Positions 24,049 through 34,581 of a stretch of 64,000 nucleotides of DNA are shown here, piece by piece. The notes under the pieces are model-generated. The model made no database searches and had not been told where the DNA came from. It was given only the letters and a program-made list of their open reading frames with translations. The translations under genes were made by a program, and so were the position numbers. Source of the DNA: Epiperipatus broadwayi (Eukaryota > Onychophora > Udeonychophora > Euonychophora > Peripatidae); NCBI GenBank assembly GCA_028023455.1, contig JAQFVV010006199.1:870001-934000 (forward strand). The letters are read 5' to 3'. Positions within the stretch are counted from its first letter, which is position 1; each line of letters begins with the position of its first letter.

Positions 24049-25035
24049 GTGACAGGAATTTCTTCAAGATTCTCTGGGAAACCTCAAAACTTTTTTGGAT
24101 TTTCCATGGTGCTGTCCAGATCAGCTATGAGGAGCGCACTGCAAAACAGCATTCTAGAAAAAACCAAAAAGGTTGCAAGTGCTCTCTCAGGAGTCTACTT
24201 ATCACTCCCAGGTAAGGCAGCACTGATTTACATGTTGGTGCTTCCATGAATTAATTACTTCATGCCACTTCTTAAACCAACCATGTCCTTTCAGAATGCA
24301 ATAAACTCAGTCTGCACTGGCATCTTGTGGAAGAGGAAAACAGTAACCATCAGTTTAGCCAAGATGGAGACCAAAAGACCTGAACAGGCTCAGGTTGCAT
24401 GATCTCAACACCTCCTTCATTTCAGAAATCCTTATCATTGCTTAAGGCAATGAATCCAAGATTTCCAGTGGACTCAATACAGGATAAGATTGAACCTTCT
24501 GACACATTGCCACCCATACAAAGTAAGTAGGCCATGGAGCTGCTAGCTTATGCCAACAAATTTTTCAAAGTTACGGCATCAATTATTGACAGCACTAACA
24601 TTTACTGGCAAGTTTACAAATACATGCATGCAAACATTACTGATTTAACTACTGAGCTTGATTTATCTACCAAATTATTAATCAGGAAACTAAAATTTTG
24701 CTACTTGGAAGCCAAACATATTGACTTGATCATAAAATTTAATTTGAAAGCCTTGCCAACCAATCATTTTTTTGGTAAATCATAGAAATTTTTCAAAAAT
24801 AGAACCACTATGTAGCTTATGTAAAATGGCAGATGAAACTATTAAACATATTTTTACTGCTTGCCAATTTTTGAGTCCTGCTAGACAAAATATCATAAGC
24901 AGAGTACTGCCAGCTAAAATGAAAATTCTAAGAATCAGGGATGCTATGCAGAGTGGTGTCTTTGCTGCAATTAGAATGGGAATGTTCCTGCTTCATGCCA
25001 TGTGGTTAATGAGGAATTATTTCATTTTTAAATGA
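24049..25035 (+). pseudogene. Family A ORF2 relic: thumb and C-terminal Cys/His
   Basis: Three overlapping or adjoining frames continue ORF2. The first has FFGFSMVLSRSAMRSAL (intact copy: FLGFPFHMGITGMRCHI). The second has EAKHIDLIIKFNLKALPTNH, and the third the motif CSLCKMADETIKHIFTAC, again C-x2-C-x8-H-x4-C. The two latter frames overlap at 24,772-24,785, showing a frameshift just before the Cys motif. Confidence 0.8.
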
Positions 25036-25381
25036 GGAAATAAAGAACCATGGGAGGTGTGTAAAAAATGTATTCAAAGGACTATGTTTAGAGATCACAT
25101 TAACGCCAGAAAAACTCTTCGGGGACACTTGGGGGCAACTTAGACCACTGGATGTAGAGCCAATCCTCAGGCATGCTAATTAAAAATGAATTCATGATTA
25201 AAAAATGGTTGTTAGATGGAGAATGACAAATGATCACTATCAAACAAAATATGGACTGCACAATGATCACTGGCTAAGTCACTAAATGAAGAGCCAGTTG
25301 TTCTGATATAAAACTAATACACAACAATTATAGATTAAGTTTGAACGATGAGCTTTTTGCTCTGATCATGAAATTAATTTG

Positions 25382-25510
25382 TCATAGTAATAACTAATGT
25401 TTCAAATGGGTATATTTTCTAATTTGGAAAATCATTTATTAATGATCATAGTAATAACTAATGTTTCAAATGGGGTATATTTTCTAATTTGGAAAATTAT
25501 TTATTAATGA
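25382..25510. repeat. 64/65-bp tandem duplication
   Basis: TCATAGTAATAACTAATGTT begins both units (25,382 and 25,446). The second has one extra G and one substitution. It lies in the 3' UTR region of the LINE relic. Confidence 0.9.
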
Positions 25511-25605
25511 TTGTTATAATATGTGTAACAAATCCAAACAAATGTATACCAACAAGATTTATATTGTAATTGTATATGTATTTTCCTTAATAAAAAACAA
25601 AACAA

Positions 25606-26734
25606 AAACTATTATATGAATAATGATACCTGAGATCAAAGACAAATAGAAAACATAAGTGAGAGATAGTGAATGAATAAATAAAATGAATTACATTATA
25701 TGAAAAAGAATCCTTAATTTCACTATTCATTTTGAATACATTATAAATATTACTTTTTTTTTGTAACATTATTACAGCTGCAAGAATTTTTGTTAATAAG
25801 ATTATAGTGCAATATTTTTATACAAATTTTGAAGTATAAATTAAATATTATAATTTTATTAAAACATCTGAAGTTACAAATATAAGGCATGTAGAATCAG
25901 ATGCCTAAAACAATAAACCCCAGATAACTTGTGAATTGTAATATGATGGTAAAAAGAATGAACTTATTATTTTAAAGAACTAGATAATGAATATGGGAAG
26001 GATTAAAATGTATAGAATAATTATTATGTCTATCTGTGATAAATGTAAATAATTTTATTGTAAATGTATAAACAGTTAAATGATTATAATGTTAGTGAAT
26101 ATTTTAATTTAAATTTTGTATTAGTAATTTCATTGCATTTGAGTCATTTCCATTACAAGGTCATATTAGTAAAGTACATTATCCACACACAATTACACAT
26201 AGCATACATTGAGTACATGCTTTATCTAAAGAGTTATATTTAAGAATTTATAATTGACATATTAATTATAAATTGCTTTTAAATTATAAATATATTAAAG
26301 GGAGTTTGTAGTACTTCATATTTTTATTAAATATAAAAGAATCTTGAAGATTTATGTGAAAAGTACTATTAAGTATTATAAAATAGAGAGCATATAACAG
26401 AAATTAATACTATGTCTTAAGAGTCACATTCTGATTTTGTAATCTAATTTTGAAATGTATTTTATATCATAAATTTAGAAATATTATATTATTTCGGAGG
26501 ACAAATTACTGACCAAATATATTTTAAGGTTTGTAATTTTGAAGTATCTAACTACAATGGATGGATGCTATGTAATTAAGAAATGTATTTAATTGAGTTA
26601 CACTTTGTAGATAATAGCTGTGTAATAAAGCTTTTGACTATAATGAAATGAGTATTTTATAGTGATTGTTATTAGTATAAGAATAAAACTTAGGAAAGTA
26701 AATTCAATTATTTAAATGAGTGATGTTAATTTTC
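25606..26734. other. AT-rich spacer
   Basis: No gene or repeat recognised. It ends abruptly at a sharp change to much more G/C-rich sequence at about 26,750. Confidence 0.4.
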
Positions 26735-26746
26735 ATAACTTATTAT

Positions 26747-27020
26747 TATAGTTAGTGCGATATACCCACTCGCTGTAAAAGAAAACCCCGCATGGATTCC
26801 TGTTAAAAAAATAAAGAGGGCGCTCGTTTATCCAGACCAGACAGACAGATCGATAAGCAGGATATAAATAGCAGGTGCGACCCTCTCTCGGTCCAGGTTC
26901 ACGTGTGTAAAAGTAGCACGCCTTGGAAGGATATCTAGTCTCCAAGAAGAACCCATCCTCAATTGTAAGAGTGATAATTGCATCTGTGAAAACCCGGATT
27001 ATTATTAGCTTGGCGGCTCT
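26747..27020 (+). repeat. Putative 5' LTR of second Gypsy-like element
   Basis: The sequence runs from about 26,747 to about 27,010, just before TTGGCGGCTCTCTCAAG, which could be a primer-binding site. A TATA box (TATAAATAG, 26,863-26,871) lies in the middle. The boundaries are inferred because no second LTR is available for comparison. Confidence 0.45.
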
Positions 27021-27199
27021 CTCAAGAGTAACCCTCAGACATAGCAGAGGGCGGCGACAGGATAGAACGAAGTAGCGGCAAGAAAAAAAAAGGGGCAGGA
27101 CGGCAAAGGAGTTCGAGTAAATACAGACCCTGGAAAACACATAGCACAAGTGGAATATTATTTCTTCATAAACAAAACGAAGAGGACCCTATAAAATGC

Positions 27200-27800
27200 T
27201 ACTCTTTTATATTTTGCGGGTCAAGACATGACCAATTGGCAAAGGCCCACCGGCGGAAGACCTACATTACCAGGAGTTCATAGAGAGACTAAATGCATAT
27301 TTCGTCGAAGACCAAAGGGAGCGGCGAGATTAAGAAGCAGAACGCAATACCAGGAAAAAAGTGGATTATGACTCGCAGAGAAAATAGCGAAGGATGTGAA
27401 TCGGACAAGAAATAAAGATCTCTGTTAGAACAACCTATACGGCGTCAGAGATAAATTTGGAAGGCTTTGGGATCCTAAATACAAAACAGCAGGAAAAAGC
27501 AGCACAGGAGGCAGTTAAAAGGCCGGAGACACAGCAAAAACCCAGAAAAAAAGCCCAGAAGAAAGGGAAAAAAAGACCAGGGCACAGAAGAAACAAACAT
27601 GTAATGCGTGGAAAAATAGGACACTGAAAAATATTTGCAGATATAAAGACAAAGTTGCAGGAGGTAACACAGAGGGCACAGCGGGTGTCATCAGAGAGGC
27701 GAATATCCAAGAAAAAAATCAGATTACAAGCCCGGGGGGTGGAACGGAGTTCTATCAAGTTAGAAAGACGACACCAAATTGGATAACACGGGTAGAATTG
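27200..27800 (+). pseudogene. Gag relic of second Gypsy-like element
   Basis: A short clean reading YQEFIERLNAYFVEDQ (around 27,262-27,320) matches the conserved start of Gypsy Gag proteins of the K02A2.6-like type. Beyond it the frame is lost and the sequence is strongly purine-rich. No zinc knuckle can be read with confidence. Confidence 0.55.
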
Positions 27801-28229
27801 CAAATTGCAAAAAGGAGACAAGGAAGGGACAGGGGCGGCTTGTCAATTATATCACAAAAGACGGAGGGAATAAAAAGGGACGGGATAATAACTAAAGAGG
27901 AAAGCGGTTGCACGGAATAAACGAAAAGAAAAATATTCAAGGGAAAGCACGGCCAGTGACATTGAAAAAAGACATAGTCCTAGAATTATATATAGTAAAA
28001 AATAATATTAGCCTTCCGGCAGAAAGGTCGCTTGGGAAGGGAAAATTAAAAAAGGCGAAGAAACACCAAAAAGAACGAACCGGATTGTTTAGGCGGAGGT
28101 GAATTTAGAACAGACCAGGGATATTGAACAGGAAGCAAAAGGAGAACCCGGAAGGGTTGGAAAGAGAAAAAGGGAAAGATAGCTGAGCAAAGGGTCCCAC
28201 CCGGAAGGCGGGGGCGCCCCGAAGGACGG

Positions 28230-28560
28230 GAAACCAGAGGGAGTTTACGGTATGTGGAGATTATCGCCCAATAAATAAAATATAAATAAGGGAGCCCCGT
28301 CCAAAGGCGAGAAGATGGCAGATTACAGAAGACAAAATATTTGCAAAAATAGACTGAAAACACTCTCAGACGTAACAAGGAGAGGCGGCCCCTTACCCAA
28401 AGGCATATAAGGCAATAAATTACCGTAGGAATAACACGCACCAAAGGTTTCAAGCAAAAATGGATATGCTTTTAGAGCAAGGACGGGGTATCCCATACTT
28501 GGACATATTCGCGTTGGGAGACAAAAAGGCGAAAGGGGGATCGGTTGCGGTTAGCCAAGC
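28230..28560 (+). pseudogene. RT relic of second Gypsy-like element
   Basis: Broken RT words are visible: a GDYRPINK motif near 28,255-28,280, then FAKI(D) at about 28,335. Near 28,440-28,510 come the F-Q/K-x-K-M-D-M-L region and a degraded P-Y-L-D-D region. They are spread over three frames with missing bases between them. Confidence 0.65.
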
Positions 28561-28719
28561 AAAGCAAAATTAAAGAGGAAAGGATAGGCGCGAAGGAAAT
28601 AAATCGGACACGAAGAAAAGGAGCCAGACCCAGAAAAGGAAAGCCATAAAAAAGCCAACCCCAAAACGGAAGGAACTCAGCATTTTTAGGCGCTAAATTT
28701 CCGAAAGTTTTAGTGGGAA

Positions 28720-29130
28720 AAAGTGCATCACCCTATACATGTTGTTAAAGAAAAAACAAGTGGATATGGAGCCAAACAAAATAAAGCTTTGAAGCAAAAG
28801 ACTGCGACACGGAAAGTTTGTAGGCTTATCGGAAGACGGGAATTATGTATTATTGCAAGGGGGGCCCTCTCCATGTTAGAAGGTGAACGCCGGTTTGCTC
28901 GAGAGTACTAACACCAGCTGAGAAAAATTACAGTCAAGGGATAAGGAAGCTTTAGCAGTGATTTTCGGGAAAGAAGTCCACCAATATGCATACGGATGGA
29001 AATTCACGATCTATACGATCATCGCCTCTAACGGGAATTTTCGGCGGAAAAATGTTTATGAACGCAAGCCCACGGTGTTACGTGGATAGATATATTGTCG
29101 CATTATGATTTCAGTTAATTTACAAAGAAA
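28720..29130 (+). pseudogene. RNase H relic of second Gypsy-like element
   Basis: Readable words are SRVLTPAEKNYSQ (around 28,890-28,935), then L-A-V-I-F-G region, then HQYAYGWKFTIYT across a frameshift and PLTGIFGGK. This is the usual RNase H motif series of Gypsy pol. Missing bases disrupt the frame at each junction. Confidence 0.7.
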
Positions 29131-29369
29131 AAAGATCAGTCGCGATGCTGCCAGATGCAGGAAAGGAAATTACTTATGAAATAAAGGAAATAAAACATTG
29201 ACGCTCTAAATCCAGAAAGGGATAAATAGCAACATCATAGGCAGGACAGGAATGATAAAGGATACATGAAATTGATAAATTGGATAAGAAAAGGTGGCAT
29301 CTAGAGCCCCAGTGAATTAAGTCATGGCATCTGGATTGCCAGAGAAGGACGTCGGTGCAATGGATGCAT

Positions 29370-29927
29370 ATTAAATAATGATCGTGTTTTAGTGCCTACT
29401 AATGGCAGAAAAAAAATCTTAAGCTTATTGCATAAAGGACACCCTGGAATAGGGATGAAAGTCTGGCTAGATCATAGTATGGGGCCAAACTGACAAAGGA
29501 TATTGAGAACACGCTGAAAGAATGTGTAAACGCCAACAGAAACAAACGCCTCCGAAAAAATTTGAAACTTGGGAAGCACCTTCTGCCCCATAGTCGGAAT
29601 TCATCTGGACCATGTTGGACCATTGAACGGATATATTATATTGTTATTAGTTGCGCGTATTCACGTTGGACTGAGTACAAGAGTGGTTAAAGATACCAGT
29701 GCTGAGTGCACATCCGGGTGTTAAATGAAGTGTTTGCTACCCACGGTTATCCGGAAAATGTTGTGACAGATAATGGTGCAGGATTTACGTCAACAAAATT
29801 TAAAGATTTTCTGAGGGACAGAGGAATAGAACATACCCACCACCATACCCCTCAGAGCAATGGTATAGTGAGCAAGGAGGCAACACCTAAAGTACACCAT
29901 AAAAAAATTACAATTAAAGAAAATTAA
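29370..29927 (+). pseudogene. Integrase relic of second Gypsy-like element
   Basis: The H-H-C-C start is visible as LLHKGHPGIGMK (29,423-29,458), and the core as GIHLDHVGPLNGYI around 29,597-29,640. The clean frame 29,706-29,927 has VLNEVFATHGYPENVVTDNG with the second catalytic Asp, then FKDFLRDRGIEHTHHHTPQS, then NGI. The third catalytic residue region is reached just before the sequence dissolves into homopolymers. This is the best preserved part of the element. Confidence 0.8.
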
Positions 29928-29929
29928 AA

Positions 29930-30140
29930 ATAACACCATTTCCCCATACTTAAAAAAACCCCCAAAGATTTTTTTTTTGTGGGAGGTACACACATTTCCA
30001 TTTTTTTTTAAAAAAAAAAAGAGTTTTTTTTATTAAAGTTTTTCTTTTGAAGATTTTTTTTTTTGTTTTTTTGAGTAGAAGGGTGTAAATAAAATTTTTT
30101 AAAAAAAAAAAAAAAAAAAAAAACCCACCCACCAGAAAAA
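29930..30140. other. Homopolymer-rich low-quality-like sequence
   Basis: About 200 bases consist almost entirely of long T and A runs (5 to 23 bases) with short C/G runs between. It directly follows the integrase relic. The texture differs from ordinary AT-rich DNA in this window and looks like uncorrected long-read or gap-fill sequence. Confidence 0.6.
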
Positions 30141-31057
30141 AATTAATTTTCAAGTAGGAGATTAATCAAGATTTGTAATAGTGAGGGTGATTTTATTTAA
30201 ATGGTTAGATCGCAGTAAAATCTCTCTTGTGATTCAATTATTTAATTATCAATCTAATTGTTATATTATATTTTAGAATAGAATAATTATGATCCCTGAC
30301 ATAGCCATAGGATAGCATTAATTCTTTTAATTTAATGTAATTTTTGTTTTAAGGTTATTATTTTGAGATTCTTAAATTATAGAAGAGTAGTTAAAGCATT
30401 ATTTAATTGAAATATTATGTTAGTCTTTGTTTGTTGTGGGGATTTTCCTAATGATTATAATGTAATGGTAATAGGATAAATTTTACAATAGCAGTGTCAT
30501 TGTGGAGTGTATTTATTTTATATACTTCTCAGTGTTACAATTGTTCCCAAACAATAAATATGATTTATCCACCTTACTTTAAATTTTTAGCAAAAAAAAA
30601 AATATTGTATTTATGTACACACAATCTTACATTTTGACTCTAGCTCTGAAGGACAGTTGAAACATAAGATTGGGTGTAAAATATATATAATAAAAAACTT
30701 TATGCAGTTGTGAAAGTCATTTTTTCAAGAAACCATCTATATTACCATTTTGAACTTGAGTTTAAATTTATTTATTTATTTATTTTCATTAATTACATTT
30801 TTAATACATTATTAACTATAGTAATAAATTAAACAAATATTTTAAGAATTTTTTTTTTTTTTTTTTCACCAATTACTTTTATTTCAACAAAAATTTTATT
30901 AACGATAAATAGTGATTACATACTAATAAAGGATAGATAAATGAATAAATTGTACAATAATATGATTGTATAATGTTCTATTTGTTATCTGGCTAGATTT
31001 TGTTATGAGGTAAAATTGTTTAACCTTTTTGGGGTTGGTATAGTGATGAGAATTTTA
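30141..31057. other. AT-rich spacer
   Basis: No gene or repeat recognised; includes T18-A-like tracts around 30,849-30,866. Confidence 0.4.
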
Positions 31058-31212
31058 TAATTTTTTTAATAAAAAAAAAATTTTTTTTTATAAAAAGAAA
31101 AATTTTTTTTTAAATCCCCTCTTCTATAATGGGGGGGGGGGGGGTTGATAATAAGAAAAAAGAAAAGGGGTAAAAACAGGGAAAATTGGGGGGGGGGTTT
31201 AAGGGGGAGAAG
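31058..31212. other. Second homopolymer-rich patch with G15 run
   Basis: Runs of A, T and G alternate, including a run of about fifteen G at 31,130-31,144 and another of about ten G near 31,189-31,198. The texture is the same as at 29,930-30,140. Confidence 0.6.
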
Positions 31213-31414
31213 TCATCTGTATCATCTTATCAAATTTTGTTCACTTAAAAATGTAATATTTCTTTATTTATAAAATAAATATATTAAATGAATCTTAATT
31301 TATTTATTTTATAAAATTCTTTTTTTTTTTAATATTCATTTAATAAGTTGTACTTAAATTATGCTAAAACATTGTTTGATTTTTAAATATCTTCTATATT
31401 ATAATGACTTAGTT

Positions 31415-34072
31415 CAGTGGTGGCCAATTATTTTACGTGTGTGTGCAAAAATTTCCCAAAAAAATATTTATTGAATGACTGACATTCCATACAGTTATTA
31501 ATTCAAAATATAAACGACTTAATTATTGCAGTTTTTTAAAAGTTTATAAAACAAAATAATAATAATAATTAAGCAAAATTTCTAAATAAGCTAAATGCAA
31601 GTGAATGATATTTATTTAGAAGAGCACACGTTGAATAAAATGTAGTAGTAAAAAATTAATAGTAATTAAAGCAAAATTTTGAAAATGAACATATATAATC
31701 AACATAAATAGATATATTTAATAAGATTTATGCTGTTGTACATTGGATGCCAAATATTTTATATCTGTTTCATAATTTGTTATTTTTAATAATGTACACG
31801 CTGAACTAGATTCATCTGTCATTCTATTTCTGGAACTGTCTTTAATTAAATTCGTTTCTAAAAACAATGATTCACATGCATATGTAGAGAAGAAAATTGA
31901 TAATAAAGCGGTCACTAATTTTTTTAAACAATTAAATGTTTCAGGAATGGCATTCCAGGCAGTCAATGGTTTCTCTTCAGCATTCTTTTTACATATATCC
32001 AATAATCAATCATGTCCCATTATTTCTAACTCATTTCTCAAGTCAACAATTTCTGTTTTCATATAGAACTGGATTGAAAATTGACTAATTGCATTTCCAT
32101 ATTTTTCAAATTAAGCCACTCAAAAATTTGTAACTTGAGACTGTCCATTGATGTTATGTCTGAGTATAAGATAAATTTTTGGTATTTCTGAAAATTGTCT
32201 GAACCGTGTAAATCTTAAAAGAAAATTCCATCAATTATCGATTGAATAACAGCTCAAAAGTCTTGAGTCAATTTTACTTGATCTGGTTTCTCATGAGATC
32301 CTAAATCAGTCAATAACTTTTTTAGATTTGGAAAATATTTGTATTTTAACATCAAATGCTTTGATCAAATCAAACATGAGACAATAATTGTCTTATTATA
32401 ACCCTGCAGTTTCACATTTAATTAATTTAGATGTGAACATGTATTAGTAAAAAAACATTAATTTTGAAAACCATTCAACATCCATTAATTCATTATATTT
32501 TTCAATGATTTTTTCATTATGTAAAAACAATCTAATTTCTTTCAAACATTCCATGAATCTTTGAAGAACTTTTCTTCAACATAATCTTCAGATATTGTTG
32601 TACATAAGTAAACCATAATATACGGAGTTTATCTCATTCAATGTGTAGATATAAAATTGATTAACTTAGTCACAATATTCATAACATCATCCAGTGGCTT
32701 AAAGCTGGCCTTCATGTGTAAAACCTGCTGATGTATAATGCAATGAAAACCCAAAGTTAAATATCCAATACAAATGGTAAAAAAGTGAGAAAATTGTCTT
32801 TTCCAGTCATAAGCACCATCTGTAGTTACTGATATAATTTTGGCAACATCTATGCTGCAAAAATCTATTCCTTTTGTTGTTGTCACTAATGGAGTTAAAT
32901 TGATCAATTCTTCTCTGATATTATTCCCAACACAGTAGCAAATAAAAATAGCCAAACGAGCTGATCCATTTATGTCTGTACTTTCCTCAAAACAGAAAGA
33001 AATTTAAAATAGATTTTATATCTCTTTTTTGTTGGTAACTTATGCTGTTAGCCATTTGCAGGATTCTTTCTTTAACTGTATTTCTAACCAATGATAAATC
33101 TTTTATGCTCTGAATAATTTTTGCTTTGTTTTCAAAATCTTCAAAAAGAACTTCATCCAAGCTTCTTTCATATATTATCCATCATTAAAAGACTTCCCAT
33201 GTTTGTTGACAATTACATTTGAAATAAAAAAACTAGTAGTAGTTATATTTGAATGATATTCGATAAATTTCATTATAGATGTTGATTGAATATTTATATT
33301 TTTAAATGCTTGAGCAATATATTCTTTTTTGTTCATCCTTACTTTTTTCACAGAGCGATTTATAATTGGTCTCATAGTACTTTTTACCGATAATGTTTGC
33401 AATACAACTATTCCAGAATGTAAAACACATACTATCCTGGTCATCAGTCCACCAATTTTGAAATTCTCTACTGCTTAATAATTTTTGTGTTTTACTTTCA
33501 CTAATCATTTAAAAAGTAAATTTAAATGAGCTTTAATAATTTTATAAATAAAAGATTTATCATTTCACTTTTACAGCAAAACTTCAAGCAAAAAAAAAAA
33601 AGTCATTTGATGGCATTGATTATGCATTTCGTTCCTTTATTCGCAATTTTGATTACATTAAAAAAATGAATAGTGTCAACACATTTAGGTGAAAAAAGAT
33701 TAGGACAGAAAACATTTGATTAATTTTACTTTAGATTTGAAAAACTTACTCAAAGAGTTATAAAATATTTTACTGAATTTACTTTCTAGTTTTATTGGAA
33801 TCATTTAACAGATTTATAGAATATGATATCACAGTATATCGGTACCACATTATTTGACTTAAAATATCATAATTTGTTGCTTCAGAGTTCAATTGGAAAA
33901 TGAATTCTAATATTATATTTATTTATTTTACCTTTTACAGTAAATTTTTATTAGTACAGATTTTAGCAACAAAAAAAATATTGAAGAAAATTGATATATA
34001 AATAGTTTGCATGCCAATAAAAAATTCAAACATGCCATTTCTGGCATGTGTGCCATAGGTTTGCCATCACTG
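31415..34072 (-). mobile_element. hAT DNA transposon, dead copy
   Basis: The left end CAGTGGTGGCCAATTAT and the inverse of the right end CAGTGATGGCAAACCTATGG form terminal inverted repeats of the Charlie-like hAT type. The outside bases ACTTAGTT (31,407-31,414) and ACTTAATA (34,073-34,080) agree at 6 of 8 positions, as expected of an aged 8-bp hAT target duplication. The 2,658-bp element carries a broken transposase gene on the minus strand, filling most of its length. Confidence 0.9.
31718..33508 (-). pseudogene. hAT transposase pseudogene (GTF2IRD2/SCAND3-like)
   Basis: Minus-strand pieces in order: an N-terminal BED-like zinc finger remnant with REFQNWWTDDQDSMCFTF and KYYETNYKSLCEKS (33,508-33,302); a catalytic-core piece with ISVTTDGA and FHCIIHQQVLHMKASFKPL (32,955-32,638); a following piece with VLQRFMECLKEIRLFL; and the C-terminal dimerisation region (32,002-31,718) with EKPLTAWNAIPETFNCLKKL and STYACESLF. 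The product would cut and paste the element at its terminal repeats. Frameshifts and stops divide it into at least four frames, so it is inactive. Confidence 0.85.
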
Positions 34073-34581
34073 ACTTAATATATTTCCAAAAGTTTTATGA
34101 ATTCATGAGTAGATTTGAAATGTTTTTGGAATAATGATGTACAACTTATGCATGAGAATCTGAAATCAGTTGATACAATTTAAATAAATACATATGTTAT
34201 TTTTACAATAAAATTGTTTCTAAAGATGAAGCTATAGTCTATATCTTAGATTAAATTTCTTTTTTTTTTTTTTGTTAGTATTTGTTTGTAGTCAGAATTT
34301 TTTTTTTTCATAATTTACAGATCTAATTGAAATCTGAATCAGATTGACTGTTAAAATTTATTAATGTCATTTTTTTTTTTTTTTTATTATTATAAATATT
34401 GTTAATGAAACGGGATGGTAAAAAAAATCAGAAATATTATGAGAATTTAGTTTATAAGCTTAATATTATAAGAGAGAACATTAGATATAAAATTATTATG
34501 TTGCTGATGACATTATACAGATGTTTATAAACAATTACTTAATGGTATTTACTCAGTACTGAATTTTAAAATTCAGATATA

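Larger units (their letters stand above)
21780..25605 (+). mobile_element. Decayed family A LINE
   Basis: This is a near full-length ORF2 relic of the same family as the intact LINE at 52-57 kb, on the plus strand. The readable order is endonuclease start (GVNIKGLTS, then WIDNSDLDIVCLSETK, about 21,965-22,070), linker, RT, connection and C-terminal Cys/His motif. The 3' UTR runs to an AATAAA-like signal and an A/C-rich tail near 25,605. Only the end of ORF1, if any, remains at 21,780-21,950. Frameshifts and stops break it into at least six frames. Confidence 0.85.
26747..29930 (+). mobile_element. Second Ty3/Gypsy-like element, heavily frameshifted
   Basis: A block of clearly higher G+C and purine content than the rest of the window. 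It opens with LTR-like sequence containing TATAAATAG (26,863-26,871) and continues with gag, RT, RNase H and integrase pieces in Gypsy order. The frame changes every few dozen bases, yet individual words remain well conserved. No matching 3' LTR is found; the block ends in homopolymer-rich sequence at about 29,930. Either a real old copy with many small deletions, or poorly corrected assembly sequence. Confidence 0.8.

Noticed and set aside
28046-28453. Minus-strand 135-codon frame rich in Arg, Leu and Pro
   Set aside because: It is the shadow of the purine-rich Gypsy-like element read on the other strand; the plus strand carries the RT words.
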